Of a DNA stretch of 64,000 nucleotides, positions 51,705 to 61,050 are shown piece after piece. Origin of the DNA: Vibrio metschnikovii CIP 69.14. GTDB lineage: Bacteria; Pseudomonadota; Gammaproteobacteria; Enterobacterales; Vibrionaceae. A program made the position numbers and the translations under genes. The notes below the pieces were generated by a model, which searched no databases, was not told the origin of the DNA, and was given only the letters and a program-made list of their open reading frames with translations. Positions within the stretch are counted from its first letter, which is position 1, and the number at the start of each line of letters is the position of its first letter. The stretch is from the NCBI RefSeq assembly GCF_000176155.1, contig NZ_ACZO01000006.1, positions 1,612,001 through 1,676,000 of the forward strand. The letters run 5' to 3'.

Positions 51705-54557
51705 CTACTGGATTATTTCAAGCTCTTCAATCGGAATTGATAATTTTTCTAATTGTGGCCTTAAGCTTTTAGCATCGCCAACCACAATAATTTGATAATC
51801 CTCTGGGACAAACCATTTCGCAGCCAATTCATTCAATGTCGACTTATTCACCGTTTTCAATAGGCGATTACGCTGCTGGAGATAATCTCGGTCTAGATTA
51901 TTAGTCAACATTTGGCCAATCAATTGCGCTTTTTGCGAGGGGGTCTCGTAACTCAACGCCTCTTGCTGACCAACGGCAAGACGTAAAAAGGCCATTTCAT
52001 CCGTAGTTAAACCATACTGACTAAAATGAGTCAGTTCTTGGATGATTTCTTGAATCGCCGGTAACGTTGCATTAGCTCGCACTTGTGCATTAAAGACTAT
52101 CGCCCCAACTTCACGATTACTGGATAAGTAACCACTTGCACCGTAGGTATAGCCTTTATCTTCACGTAAATTTTGATTAATACGGCTATTAAAGTTACCC
52201 GCTAAATTAAAATTCGTTAATTGAGTGAGATACATTTCTCCCGTGGCATCGAAAGGCAGTCCACGACGAACAAAACGCACCACACTTTGCGGTGAATCGG
52301 GTTTATCGACCAAAAATAGACGCTGCTCAGTGAGCGTCGGGATCACTTGCGGACGGAGTATTGGCGCTGGTTGACCATGCCAATCGGTGAAAAATGCCAG
52401 TTGTTCACGTACCTGTTGAGGTTCAATATCACCGACGACAATCACTTGAGCACCGTGTGGTGTATAATGTTGCCGATAAAAGTCTTTAACCTCATCCAAT
52501 GTCAGTGCAGCAATCGAGGCTTGTGTACCGTCACTCGAGCGAGCAAACACCGAGTCTCCAAACAACACTTGACGCATCGCTTGGCCAGCTAACCAACTTG
52601 GTTGTTGATGCTGATAAACGACACTTTGCAGCATTTGTTGCTGAAGACGCTCAAAATCTTCTTGTTTAAATCCCGGTGTTAATAACATCTCTTGAGCAAT
52701 ACGCAACGTTTCTGGCAGATGTTTGGTTAAGCTTGAGATAACAACATTGGTCGAATAAGCTCCAGTATTGAGACTGATTGTCGATCCCAGCTTATCGAGC
52801 TGAGCTTGAATATCTTCCACATTGCGTATCGCTGAGTCCTGCTTGATTAGAGCTGCCGTTAAGTTCGCTAAACCTTCTTTGCCCGCTTCAACATGTCGCT
52901 CTCCTGCCGGTAAACGGATCTCCACTTGTACGGTCGGAGTCTCACTGCTCACCGTTCCTATTAACTCCGCGCCATTATCAAAATGGATTTCATATAACTC
53001 AGGCATATTAATTTGCACAGCTTGCGCAACGGCTGGCATCACTGAACGATCAAAATTGTCCACTACTTGACGATACTCAAGCTGTTGTTCTGTTATTTTT
53101 TGATAAACGGGCAATAAACGCTCAGGAGTGACAAAGGTTGCTTGACGAACAGCGAGTGATGTACGGCCTCGTGGTACAACACTTAATATGACTTTGGGTT
53201 TACCGTGTAGATAAGTCTGAAAAACCTGAGTCACTGATTGTGGAGTAACCGCCCTTAACTGTGCTAACTGCGCCTCAATACGATCGGGTTGATCATAGAA
53301 AGTTTGATTACTTGCCAACTGGGTTACCTTACCTTGGACACTTTGTAGCGCAAAAATAGCATTCGCTTCAGCCATACCGGTGATTTGTGCTAAACGATCA
53401 TCACTAACACCTTGCTGCTCAAACTGCGCCAACGTTCGCATGATTTCTTGATACAGCGGTGTCAGTTGAGCACGTTGTCCTGAGGGAGCCATGGCATAGA
53501 TATAAAAAGTACACGCCAGTTCTGCGCAATCTTGAAAGGCACCAGCATCGACCGCTTTCTGGGTTCTGACTAGATTTTGATACAACAAACTATTACTACC
53601 ACTACCGAGTACTTGCGCTAGAGCATCTAGTGAAGCTTGTTGTTCAGCACCTCGATAAGCCGTTGGGAAGCCAATTAATACCATCGGCTGCTGAATGCGA
53701 TCTTCTAGAGTAATATAACGATCTTCCGCTAATGTAACGGGTTGCTTTTCAGCCTTATCAACCTCTGGACCTTTAGGAATGGAACCAAAATAGCGATTAA
53801 CCCAAGCTAAAGTTTGTTTAACATCAATATCCCCACCAATGGTCAGAACAGCATTATTCGGTCCATACCAACGTAAGAAAAAAGCTTTCAAATCATTCAC
53901 ATCGACTCGGTCTAAATCTTCGACATAACCAATCGTCTGCCATGAATAAGGATGGTCTTGTGGATACAGCGCCTCAGCCATTCTTTCCCAAATTAATCCA
54001 TAAGGACGATTATCATAATTTTGCGCTCGCTCATTTTTCACCGTATCGCGCTGTATTTCAAACTTACGCTGCGAAACAGCATCGAGTAAAAAGCCCATTC
54101 GATCGGCTTCTAACCACAAAACTTTTTCTAGTTGATTAGCAGGAACGGTTTGGAAATAATTGGTTCGATCACGATTGGTGGTGCCATTTAAACGTCCGCC
54201 TGCTTCGGTAATCAATCGAAAATGTTCTTGATCAGCGACATGCTTAGAACCTTGGAACATCATGTGTTCAAAAAAATGAGCGAACCCTGACTTACCAAGC
54301 TCCTCGCGAGCAGACCCCACGTGATAAGTCATATCTACATGCACCAAAGGATCGGAATGATCCGGTGATAAAATCACGGTTAACCCGTTATCTAAACGAT
54401 ATTTACTGTAGGGAATCATCACTTTATCAGGCTGTGCTTCGACCTCTTCCAGTAAAGTGACGCCTGAAGGTAAGGATGAAAAAAAAGATAACGCAGTAGG
54501 AGTAGAACAGCCAGAGAGAGCCAGCAGCGCGAGTGCGCCCAGCCAAATTTTCTTCAT
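51705..54557 (-). CDS. M16 family zinc metallopeptidase lipoprotein (pitrilysin/insulinase-like)
   Basis: A 950-aa two-lobed M16 protease. The N-terminus is a lipoprotein signal with lipobox LSGC near residue 17, so it is likely lipid-anchored facing the periplasm. The inverted zinc motif HxxEH is in HFFEHMMFQGS near residue 94, and the third ligand Glu is expected near ERAQNYDNRPYG (~174). The C-terminal lobe lacks an HxxEH motif, as in related proteins with one active half. It is followed upstream by yqaA and an oxidoreductase gene with 9-base spacing, suggesting an operon. The natural substrate is unknown. Confidence 0.92.
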   Translation of the reverse strand: MKKIWLGALALLALSGCSTPTALSFFSSLPSGVTLLEEVEAQPDKVMIPYSKYRLDNGLTVILSPDHSDPLVHVDMTYHVGSAREELGKSGFAHFFEHMMFQGSKHVADQEHFRLITEAGGRLNGTTNRDRTNYFQTVPANQLEKVLWLEADRMGFLLDAVSQRKFEIQRDTVKNERAQNYDNRPYGLIWERMAEALYPQDHPYSWQTIGYVEDLDRVDVNDLKAFFLRWYGPNNAVLTIGGDIDVKQTLAWVNRYFGSIPKGPEVDKAEKQPVTLAEDRYITLEDRIQQPMVLIGFPTAYRGAEQQASLDALAQVLGSGSNSLLYQNLVRTQKAVDAGAFQDCAELACTFYIYAMAPSGQRAQLTPLYQEIMRTLAQFEQQGVSDDRLAQITGMAEANAIFALQSVQGKVTQLASNQTFYDQPDRIEAQLAQLRAVTPQSVTQVFQTYLHGKPKVILSVVPRGRTSLAVRQATFVTPERLLPVYQKITEQQLEYRQVVDNFDRSVMPAVAQAVQINMPELYEIHFDNGAELIGTVSSETPTVQVEIRLPAGERHVEAGKEGLANLTAALIKQDSAIRNVEDIQAQLDKLGSTISLNTGAYSTNVVISSLTKHLPETLRIAQEMLLTPGFKQEDFERLQQQMLQSVVYQHQQPSWLAGQAMRQVLFGDSVFARSSDGTQASIAALTLDEVKDFYRQHYTPHGAQVIVVGDIEPQQVREQLAFFTDWHGQPAPILRPQVIPTLTEQRLFLVDKPDSPQSVVRFVRRGLPFDATGEMYLTQLTNFNLAGNFNSRINQNLREDKGYTYGASGYLSSNREVGAIVFNAQVRANATLPAIQEIIQELTHFSQYGLTTDEMAFLRLAVGQQEALSYETPSQKAQLIGQMLTNNLDRDYLQQRNRLLKTVNKSTLNELAAKWFVPEDYQIIVVGDAKSLRPQLEKLSIPIEELEIIQ

Positions 54558-54566
54558 ACCATCACC

Positions 54567-55028
54567 TTAAAAAAGACCGTAGAAAATCGCAGTTAACAAG
54601 CAGTAGCGAAGCATTTTCCCAACCAGAATCATGCAAAAGACCACGCTACCACGCATTCTTAACCACCCTGCAGCTAAACAAAGTGGATCACCAATAATCG
54701 GTAGCCAACTGAATAATAATGCCCAATAACCATGTTTGTTTAGCCACTTTAACGCATTATGACCCTGTTTTTCCTGTTGAGTTCGGTTTGGAAGCAATAA
54801 ACCTAACCAATAATTCGTCATACCTCCGAGCGAATTACCAAGCGTTGCGATCAAAATGATCAACCATGGAGAGTGTTGACCAAGAGCAAGTGTTGCGATG
54901 AGTACGGCTTCAGAGCCACCAGGCAGTAAGGTAGCACTCAGAAAACTAACAACAAACAATACCCAAAGTGCAGAAGTAGAAAACAGCTCCGCCAAATAAG
55001 CAAAGCTGGTATTAAACAGTTCTAGCAT
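54567..55028 (-). CDS. YqaA family (DedA-like) inner-membrane protein
   Basis: A 153-aa membrane protein with four to five hydrophobic helices and the SNARE-associated/DedA-type segments FLSATLLPGGSEAVL near residue 29 and LGNSLGGMTNYWLGLL near 63. The second half has SWLPIIGDPLCLAAGWLRM, the family's re-entrant-like region. DedA proteins flip lipid carriers in some cases; YqaA itself has no firm role. Its start overlaps the end of the upstream oxidoreductase gene by 7 bases, so the two are co-transcribed. Confidence 0.88.
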   Translation of the reverse strand: MLELFNTSFAYLAELFSTSALWVLFVVSFLSATLLPGGSEAVLIATLALGQHSPWLIILIATLGNSLGGMTNYWLGLLLPNRTQQEKQGHNALKWLNKHGYWALLFSWLPIIGDPLCLAAGWLRMRGSVVFCMILVGKMLRYCLLTAIFYGLF

Positions 55029-55972
55029 TGCATATTAAGCAAGATTTTACCTCGCGTGTGTCCAGTCGCGATTTGCTCATGTGCTTGTTGTACTTCTTGC
55101 AGAGGATAAATACGCTGAATTTCTATTTTCAACAATCCAACCCCAACCATATATAGCATGGTATCTAACTGTTCAGGATTAGGATCAACCAACATACCGC
55201 AAGCGTCAAAACCCAGTAATTTGGCTTTTTCACAGATAAGTTCAGCGCTAAGTGTCGGCACTGTGACCACTCTGGCGGCATCTTTCAAACATTTAAGAGC
55301 ATCGAGAGCAGCATCGCCACCAACAAGATCGATCAAGACATCAACCTCTTCCAAACGCTGAGAAACAGGAGCAAATTGATAGTTAATCGCATGGGCACCT
55401 AATGTGGCAAGATAATCTAGATTAGCTTCACTGCAAGTGGTATAAACTTCGGCTTTCGTAGCTAGCGCTATCTGTAAAGCAATATGCCCAACGCCTCCTG
55501 CACCGGCAAGGATCAAAACGCGATCGCTCTCTTTAATCTGGGCTTTACTTAAGGCTTGAGCCGCGGTTTGTCCAGCTAATGGTAATGCAGCGGCAGCTTC
55601 TAAAGTCACCGAGTCAGGTACGATACTAAGATCTTTTTCTGCAACACAGACATATTGACTATAACCGCCGCCTCGCAGTGGAAAACCAATAAAGCCGGCT
55701 ACATTCATCCCTTGCCGCAACTCGTCAACTCCTGGGCCAACATTGACAATTCGTCCTGATATATCGTAACCCGGTACCCAAGGTAGCTTATCTTTATTTT
55801 GCTCTGCAGCCCAACCTAAACCGGCGCGAGTTTTGATATCAATAGGATTCACACTGGCAAAAGCAACTTTGACCAATACCTCCCCTTCTTGTGGCTCTGG
55901 AATGCTTGATGATTGAATCGCGAGCACTTCTGGCCCACCGAATTGGGTAATGACGATCTGCTTATTGTCCAT
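55022..55972 (-). CDS. NADP-dependent alcohol dehydrogenase/quinone oxidoreductase family protein (MDR)
   Basis: The ATG at 55972 lies behind GAGG and gives 316 aa; the longer frame to 55996 is not needed. The medium-chain dehydrogenase fold is seen in the N-terminal GroES-like domain (VLVKVAFASVNPIDIKTRAG, near residue 37) and the Rossmann domain with LILAGAGGVGHIALQIA near 150. The structural zinc cysteines are absent, which fits the zinc-free quinone oxidoreductase/enoyl reductase branch. The substrate is not predictable. It is the first gene of the presumed yqaA/M16 operon. Confidence 0.87.
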   Translation of the reverse strand: MDNKQIVITQFGGPEVLAIQSSSIPEPQEGEVLVKVAFASVNPIDIKTRAGLGWAAEQNKDKLPWVPGYDISGRIVNVGPGVDELRQGMNVAGFIGFPLRGGGYSQYVCVAEKDLSIVPDSVTLEAAAALPLAGQTAAQALSKAQIKESDRVLILAGAGGVGHIALQIALATKAEVYTTCSEANLDYLATLGAHAINYQFAPVSQRLEEVDVLIDLVGGDAALDALKCLKDAARVVTVPTLSAELICEKAKLLGFDACGMLVDPNPEQLDTMLYMVGVGLLKIEIQRIYPLQEVQQAHEQIATGHTRGKILLNMQC

Positions 55973-55997
55973 GTCCTCGGTTCCTATTGCTAGCAAG

Positions 55998-56021
55998 TAA
56001 AAAGAGATGCCGAAGCATCCC
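55998..56021 (-). terminator. Rho-independent terminator behind the oad operon
   Basis: On the minus strand GGGATGC and GCATCTC form a 7-bp stem (one G-U) with a TTCG tetraloop, followed by T5. It lies ~120 bases past the oadB stop and just ahead of the oxidoreductase gene. Confidence 0.8.
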
Positions 56022-56138
56022 TTTGAATATATATCATTTTATAACAGATTGTGAACTATATCTCCCCGAACGGCTTGGTGAGAGATGACCTCAACATTAG
56101 GGCTTAAGCGCTTCATGCTTAGGGTGAATGGTATGAGA

Positions 56139-57269
56139 TCATCCAACCAAGGCGAGCAATACTCCAGCAGCAACGGCTGATCCTAGCACCCCTGCCACGT
56201 TCGGCCCCATCGCATGCATCAATAAAAAGTTTTGCGGGTTGGCCTCTAAACCAACTTTATTGACCACTCGAGCAGCCATGGGGACTGCAGAAACACCAGC
56301 AGCACCGATCAGGGGATTGATATCTTCTTTAGAAAATTTATTGAGCAATTTGGCCATCAATACACCGCCAGCAGTACCAATACTGAAAGCGACGGCACCA
56401 AGCAATAAAATCCCCAGCGTCGAAACATTAAGAAATTTATCCGCTTGCAGTTGAGACCCAACCCCCAAACCTAAGAAGATAGTCACGATATTAATCAGCT
56501 CATTTTGCGCTGTTTTTGATAATCGCTCCACCACTCCCGCTTCACGCATTAAGTTACCTAAGCAGAACATGCCAACTAAAGGCGTGGCAGCAGGAAGAAA
56601 TAAGATTGCCATCAACAACACTAATAACGGAAAAACTATTTTTTCACGTTTACTGACGTGTCTCAGTTGTGCCATCTTAATTTGACGCTCTTTTTCCGTG
56701 GTCAACGCTCTCATGATCGGCGGTTGAATGATCGGCACCAGCGCCATATAGCTATAAGCAGCAACGGCAACGGCCCCTAATAAATCCGGAGAGAGTTTAC
56801 TGGTCAAAAAAATCGCGGTTGGACCGTCAGCCCCACCAATGATCGAGATAGAAGCGGCATCTGCCATGGTAAAACTGATCCCCGGCACATAATTGAGTAG
56901 AATTGCCCCAAATAAGGTAGCAAAAATCCCAAACTGCGCCGCAGCACCCAGCCATAACGTTTTCGGGTTTGCAATTAAGGCACCAAAGTCGGTCATGGCT
57001 CCGACACCAAGGAAAATCAATAAAGGGAAAATCCCCGATGCAATACCAATGTTATAAACGTAATAGAGTAATCCGCCAGGATCGGTAAAACCAGCGTTAG
57101 GAATGTTGGCTAAAATCGCCCCAAAACCAATCGGGAGCAATAATAACGGTTCAAACCCCTTACGAATGGCTAAAAATAGCAATCCCACGCCAACCAAAAT
57201 CATGATTAATTGGCTGAGTTCAAAATTGGCAATCCCGGTTTCATTCCATAGAGTCAATAATCCGTCCAT
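56139..57269 (-). CDS. oadB: Oxaloacetate decarboxylase Na+ pump, beta subunit
   Basis: OadB is the membrane subunit that decarboxylates carboxybiotin and pumps Na+ outward. The 376 aa are the shorter vibrio form; some enterobacterial OadB proteins are ~433 aa. Conserved parts are [19 protein letters not shown] near residue 38, [15 protein letters not shown] near 85, the pore segment [17 protein letters not shown] near 143 with the key Asp, and [22 protein letters not shown] near 320. It follows oadA by 10 bases. The subunit is intact although oadA is frameshifted. Confidence 0.95.
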   Translation of the reverse strand: MDGLLTLWNETGIANFELSQLIMILVGVGLLFLAIRKGFEPLLLLPIGFGAILANIPNAGFTDPGGLLYYVYNIGIASGIFPLLIFLGVGAMTDFGALIANPKTLWLGAAAQFGIFATLFGAILLNYVPGISFTMADAASISIIGGADGPTAIFLTSKLSPDLLGAVAVAAYSYMALVPIIQPPIMRALTTEKERQIKMAQLRHVSKREKIVFPLLVLLMAILFLPAATPLVGMFCLGNLMREAGVVERLSKTAQNELINIVTIFLGLGVGSQLQADKFLNVSTLGILLLGAVAFSIGTAGGVLMAKLLNKFSKEDINPLIGAAGVSAVPMAARVVNKVGLEANPQNFLLMHAMGPNVAGVLGSAVAAGVLLALVG

Positions 57270-57279
57270 GTGATAACCC

Positions 57280-59059
57280 TTATGCCAGACTTAAGATTGG
57301 CGTACCAACAGAGACGCTATCGCCTTCTTTGACATGCAGCACTTGAACAACCCCGTTACGTGCAGCACGCACTTCTGTCTCCATTTTCATTGCTTCTAAA
57401 ATGACTAATACATCACCTTCAACCACTTCACTTCCCGGCTGAACTTGAACTTTAAAAATATTACCCGCGAGCGGCGCTGGCACCGCCTCAGCCGTTGATG
57501 CCAAAGCAGCCGCTTGAGGAGAAGCTTGAGTCGCCACGGAGGTCAGTTGTCCCTGAGGGCCAACTTCGACTTGATAAATCTGACCATCAACTTTAACGCT
57601 GTAAGTCTCGACACCTTTTTGCATGACCTCACTAGGTCGATTGTCTGTCGATACAGAAGGCTGAGACTCAACGCTTGGTGCGGGTTCAAACGCTGACGCA
57701 TCGCCACGATGTTTTAAAAACTTCAAACCTACCTGAGGGAAAAGGGCATAAGTCAGTACATCATCGACGGTATCCTCAGCGAGAGATATCCCCTCAACCT
57801 TCGCCTTCTCTAATAACTCGCTCGTTAAGTTAACCATCTCGGCTTGTAAAAGATCCGCAGGGCGACAAGTGATCGGTTGCTCACCAGCGAGTACTTGTTG
57901 CTGCAGTTGATGATTAACCTCGGCAGGTGTCGCGCCATATTCCCCTTTCAACACTCCAGCCGTTTCTTTGGTAATACTTTTATAACGTTCCCCAGTTAAA
58001 ACGTTAATCACCGCTTGAGTGCCGACAATTTGTGAGGTAGGAGTGACCAAAGGGATATAACCGAGATCATGGCGTACTCTTGGGATCTCTTGCAGAACTT
58101 CATCAAGACGATCAGCCGCCCCTTGCTCTTTTAACTGACTCTCCATATTGGTCAACATACCACCGGGAACCTGAGCAATCAGGATCCGTGAATCAACCCC
58201 TTTTAATTGCCCCTCAAATTGAGCGTACTTTTTACGTACTTCACGGAAATAGGCAGCAATTGGCGCTAATTGCTCGAGATTAAGCTGTGTATCACGCTCT
58301 GTCCCTTGCAGCATCGCAACAACGGTTTCCCGTAGGTGTATGACCATAGGTTTGACTCATCGACGAAATCGCGGTATCCAGAATATCTACCCCAGCTTCA
58401 ACCGCTTTAATTGCGGTTGCCGTCGACAGCCCAGTGGTTGCATGACAATGCAAGGCTAGAGGCACTGCGCAAGACGCCTTAATCCGCGAAATCAGTTCTT
58501 CCGCTTCATAAGGTTTCAGTAGCCCAGACATATCTTTAATACATAAAGAGTGACAGCCGAGATCTTCTAAACGTTTCGCAAGATCGACCCATGTCTGAGT
58601 ATTGTGAACTGGGCTAGTAGTATAAGAAAGTGTCCCCTGAGCATGAGCCCCGACGTCAATCGTTGCTTTGACTGCTTGTTGAAAATTACGTACATCGTTC
58701 ATCGCATCAAAAATACGAAATACGTCCATACCATTGGCATGGGCACGCTCAACAAATTTCGCTACGACATCATCGGCATAATGACGATACCCCAACAGAT
58801 TTTGACCGCGTAGTAACATCTGCATCGGCGTATTAGGCATCGCTTTTTTTAATGCTCGTAAACGATGCCAAGGGTCCTCACCAAGAAAACGAATGCACGC
58901 ATCAAATGTCGCACCACCCCATGTTTCCAGTGACCAGTAACCGATCTTATCTAACTCTGCCGCAATCGGCAGCATATCTTCCAAGCGCATACGAGTCGCA
59001 AATAATGACTGATGCGCGTCACGTAGGACCACATCGGTAATAGCAAGTGGTTTAGACAT
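57280..59059 (-). pseudogene. oadA: oadA, oxaloacetate decarboxylase alpha subunit, interrupted by a one-base insertion
   Basis: OadA carries the carboxyltransferase domain and the biotin. The N-terminal frame (59059 down to 58292) encodes the HMGL-like barrel, starting [20 protein letters not shown]. It goes out of frame after SQTYGHTPT and adds eleven foreign residues before a stop. The second frame resumes with [15 protein letters not shown] and runs to 57280 through the PYC_OADA domain, an Ala/Pro linker and the biotinyl motif EAMKME. Three C at 58329-58331 (plus strand) stand where two would keep the frame, giving ACGGGAAACC instead of ACGGAAACC. Corrected, the protein would be 592 aa, normal for the family. 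It may be a real mutation or an assembly error. Confidence 0.92.
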
Positions 59060-59081
59060 GCTGATTAACTCCTTTTAATTC

Positions 59082-59339
59082 TTACTGTTGGATTGCTGAG
59101 TGTCGGTATTGGTGCACCGCAGCAGAAATCGCCGCAACCACCTGAGGGCTTGGAGTTGTGACTGAAGAGGCACTTTTATTAACGGGAACTGGCGTCGTTG
59201 CTGGCAATGCTTCATCGCGAAGACATGTCGACATCAGTCGAACCAGATAGACTAAAATAGTTAAAAAAATAAAGACCACCGCCATTCCTGTACCCATTAA
59301 GGTTGCGGCATCGATAAGCAGGCTTCCAATATCAATCAT
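59082..59339 (-). CDS. oadG: Oxaloacetate decarboxylase Na+ pump, gamma subunit
   Basis: OadG is a small bitopic subunit that binds Zn2+ and holds OadA to OadB. The ATG at 59339 (MIDIGSLLIDAATLMGTGMAVV) follows AAGGA with good spacing and gives 85 aa. One transmembrane helix (~14-36) is followed by an Ala/Pro/Thr-rich cytosolic tail, the part that contacts OadA. Sequence conservation is low in this subunit; the call is secured by its place ahead of oadA and oadB. Confidence 0.9.
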   Translation of the reverse strand: MIDIGSLLIDAATLMGTGMAVVFIFLTILVYLVRLMSTCLRDEALPATTPVPVNKSASSVTTPSPQVVAAISAAVHQYRHSAIQQ

Positions 59340-59770
59340 CTTGCTTCCTTTCTCTGTCATCCTGACAATCTGCTTGAGAAATTATATTGACGGCTACAGC
59401 GTCTTGGCCTCACTTAGAGCATTATCATTGGTGATAAAAATGCCTATCAGCGATTGAGATGACTTACTCAAAGCTTAGATACAAGTGAGGTGAATAAGGA
59501 TTATCTCGACTGGTGGAAAATTGTCAATTTGCTTTAAACATCTTTGACCTAATCGAGACGTTCAAGTCATAGAAGCGTCACATGAATCACATAAACGAGT
59601 GTAATATTCGCTAAAAACGGCAGGGATTATGATCAAAATTGCGAACTTGGCGAGTTTTCATCGCTCAATAGGCGATATTGACATCAATTGCATAAAGCAC
59701 TTATTGAAAACAAAGAGTTGTAAATTAAAACAATAAAAATTGTTAATAAAAAGTTAAAAATAGAGACAAT
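59340..59770. other. Intergenic region upstream of oadGAB
   Basis: About 430 bases between oadG and the tRNA operon terminator hold no credible open frame. The part nearest the tRNA genes (59700-59770) is very AT-rich. The oad promoter must lie here on the minus strand, but I could not choose one with confidence. Confidence 0.6.
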
Positions 59771-59797
59771 AAAAAACCCCGCTTAAGCGAGGTTTTC
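59771..59797 (-). terminator. Rho-independent terminator of the tRNA operon
   Basis: On the minus strand CCTCGC and GCGGGG pair closely (one G-U) around TTAA and run into T6. It lies 7 bases past the 3' end of the last tRNA-Arg gene. Confidence 0.88.
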
Positions 59798-59803
59798 ATA
59801 ATA

Positions 59804-59880
59804 TGGCGCGCTCAGGAGGATTCGAACCTCCGACCGCCTGGTTCGTAGCCAGGTACTCTATCCAGCTGAGCTATGAGCGC
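59804..59880 (-). tRNA. tRNA-Arg (anticodon ACG), acceptor type A
   Basis: The 77-nt gene folds as a full cloverleaf, with acceptor stem GCGCTCA/TGAGCGC, discriminator G and encoded CCA. The anticodon arm is CCTGG-CTACGAA-CCAGG, giving anticodon ACG, read as ICG after deamination. It is the last gene of the array in transcription order. Confidence 0.97.
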
Positions 59881-59944
59881 GCAGATTTTTACTTATTCAT
59901 TCGCATGGTTATTCCATGAAAATCGGTGATTACTCACCGTAATG

Positions 59945-60021
59945 TGGCGCGTCCTGGAGGATTCGAACCTCCGACCGCCTGGTTCGTAGCCAGGTACTCT
60001 ATCCAGCTGAGCTAAGGACGC
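59945..60021 (-). tRNA. tRNA-Arg (anticodon ACG), acceptor type B
   Basis: The 77-nt cloverleaf has acceptor stem GCGTCCT/AGGACGC, discriminator G and encoded CCA. The D, anticodon and T arms equal those of the type A copies. It differs only in the acceptor stem. Confidence 0.97.
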
Positions 60022-60054
60022 AGACTAATGATTATTATCACCAGTTTAATAATA

Positions 60055-60131
60055 TGGCGCGCTCAGGAGGATTCGAACCTCCGACCGCCTGGTTCGTAGC
60101 CAGGTACTCTATCCAGCTGAGCTATGAGCGC
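60055..60131 (-). tRNA. tRNA-Arg (anticodon ACG), acceptor type A
   Basis: The 77-nt gene has the same mature sequence as the copy at 59804-59880, with acceptor GCGCTCA/TGAGCGC and encoded CCA. Confidence 0.97.
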
Positions 60132-60196
60132 GCAGATTTTTACTTTATTCATTCGCATGGCTAGCCAATGAAAATCGGTGATTACTCACCGTAATA

Positions 60197-60273
60197 TGGC
60201 GCGTCCTGGAGGATTCGAACCTCCGACCGCCTGGTTCGTAGCCAGGTACTCTATCCAGCTGAGCTAAGGACGC
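60197..60273 (-). tRNA. tRNA-Arg (anticodon ACG), acceptor type B
   Basis: The 77-nt gene has the same mature sequence as the copy at 59945-60021, with acceptor GCGTCCT/AGGACGC and encoded CCA. Confidence 0.97.
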
Positions 60274-60307
60274 AAGACTAATGATTATTATCACCAGTTT
60301 AATAATA

Positions 60308-60384
60308 TGGCGCGCTCAGGAGGATTCGAACCTCCGACCGCCTGGTTCGTAGCCAGGTACTCTATCCAGCTGAGCTATGAGCGC
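60308..60384 (-). tRNA. tRNA-Arg (anticodon ACG), acceptor type A
   Basis: The 77-nt gene is the third type A copy, starting the partial third repeat unit. The spacer on its 5' side differs from the other repeats and leads to tRNA-Ser. Confidence 0.97.
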
Positions 60385-60449
60385 GCAAAAGTGATTTTCA
60401 CCACTAACTACTTCTTTTAAAACAAAAATGTTGACCCGAGGTCAACAAA

Positions 60450-60542
60450 TGGCGATGAGGGAGGGATTCGAACCCTCGATACGGCTACAAACCGTATACT
60501 CCCTTAGCAGGGGAGCGCCTTCAGCCTCTCGGCCACCTCACC
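60450..60542 (-). tRNA. tRNA-Ser (anticodon GCU)
   Basis: The 93-nt class II tRNA has acceptor stem GGTGAGG/CCTCATC (one G-U), a long variable arm, anticodon arm CTCCC-CTGCTAA-GGGAG (anticodon GCU, AGC/AGU codons) and encoded CCA. Confidence 0.97.
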
Positions 60543-60567
60543 ACATGTTCACATTCCAAAAGAAATA

Positions 60568-60644
60568 TGGCGCGTCCTGGAGGATTCGAACCTCCGACCG
60601 CCTGGTTCGTAGCCAGGTACTCTATCCAGCTGAGCTAAGGACGC
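60568..60644 (-). tRNA. tRNA-Arg (anticodon ACG), acceptor type B
   Basis: The 77-nt gene is the third type B copy, placed between the two tRNA-Ser genes. Its acceptor is GCGTCCT/AGGACGC with encoded CCA. Confidence 0.97.
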
Positions 60645-60692
60645 GCTGTCGCTTATTGTATAAATTTCTTTATATTCTTAAGCACCACAATA

Positions 60693-60785
60693 TGGCGATG
60701 AGGGAGGGATTCGAACCCTCGATACGGCTACAAACCGTATACTCCCTTAGCAGGGGAGCGCCTTCAGCCTCTCGGCCACCTCACC
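60693..60785 (-). tRNA. tRNA-Ser (anticodon GCU)
   Basis: The 93-nt gene is identical to the copy at 60450-60542. It is the first gene of the operon, about 15 bases downstream of the promoter. Confidence 0.97.
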
Positions 60786-60800
60786 GTCTTGCGGAGGCAC

Positions 60801-60828
60801 ATATTACGATTTACCCAAAATATGTCAA
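60801..60828 (-). promoter_or_regulatory. Promoter of the Ser/Arg tRNA operon
   Basis: On the minus strand a consensus -35 TTGACA (60823-60828) and a -10 TAATAT (60801-60806) are 16 bases apart. A GC-rich discriminator (GTGCCTCCGC) follows, typical of promoters under stringent (ppGpp) control. Confidence 0.82.
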
Positions 60829-61004
60829 ACACTTTCTTGGTAAAAAAAACAAAAACCACATCAACCGTTGGCAATTTAACCAAAGCGTCGAGAATTTGCG
60901 CTTTAGAAAAACTCTAGGTAAAAACAAACACCTAAATAATATCATCCACGAATTACGGAATCGTAGTCAAAAACACACGACTCTAATTACCATTCCAGTC
61001 CGTC

Positions 61005-61039
61005 AAAAACCAGAAAGGCTGACATTAGTCAGCCTTTCT
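61005..61039 (-). terminator. Terminator behind csrA
   Basis: AGAAAGGCTGAC (61012-61023) pairs over 12 bp with GTCAGCCTTTCT (61028-61039) around ATTA. On the minus strand a short GGTTTTTG tract follows. It begins 12 bases past the csrA stop. Confidence 0.78.
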
Positions 61040-61050
61040 CAGTTCAATAA

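Larger units (their letters stand above)
59804..60384 (-). repeat. Tandem repeat of tRNA-Arg pairs (~252-bp unit, about 2.3 copies)
   Basis: The unit is tRNA-Arg type A, a 64-65-base spacer, tRNA-Arg type B and a 33-34-base spacer. Unit starts are at 59804, 60055 and 60308 (periods 251 and 253), the last holding only one tRNA. The spacers are nearly identical between copies (e.g. both carry GAAAATCGGTGATTACTCAC), so the copies arose by recent unequal recombination or are kept alike by gene conversion. Confidence 0.93.

Noticed and set aside
59804..60785. Regularly spaced repeats resembling a CRISPR array
   Set aside because: Each repeat is a complete tRNA cloverleaf with encoded CCA; spacers are themselves repeated and no cas genes are nearby.
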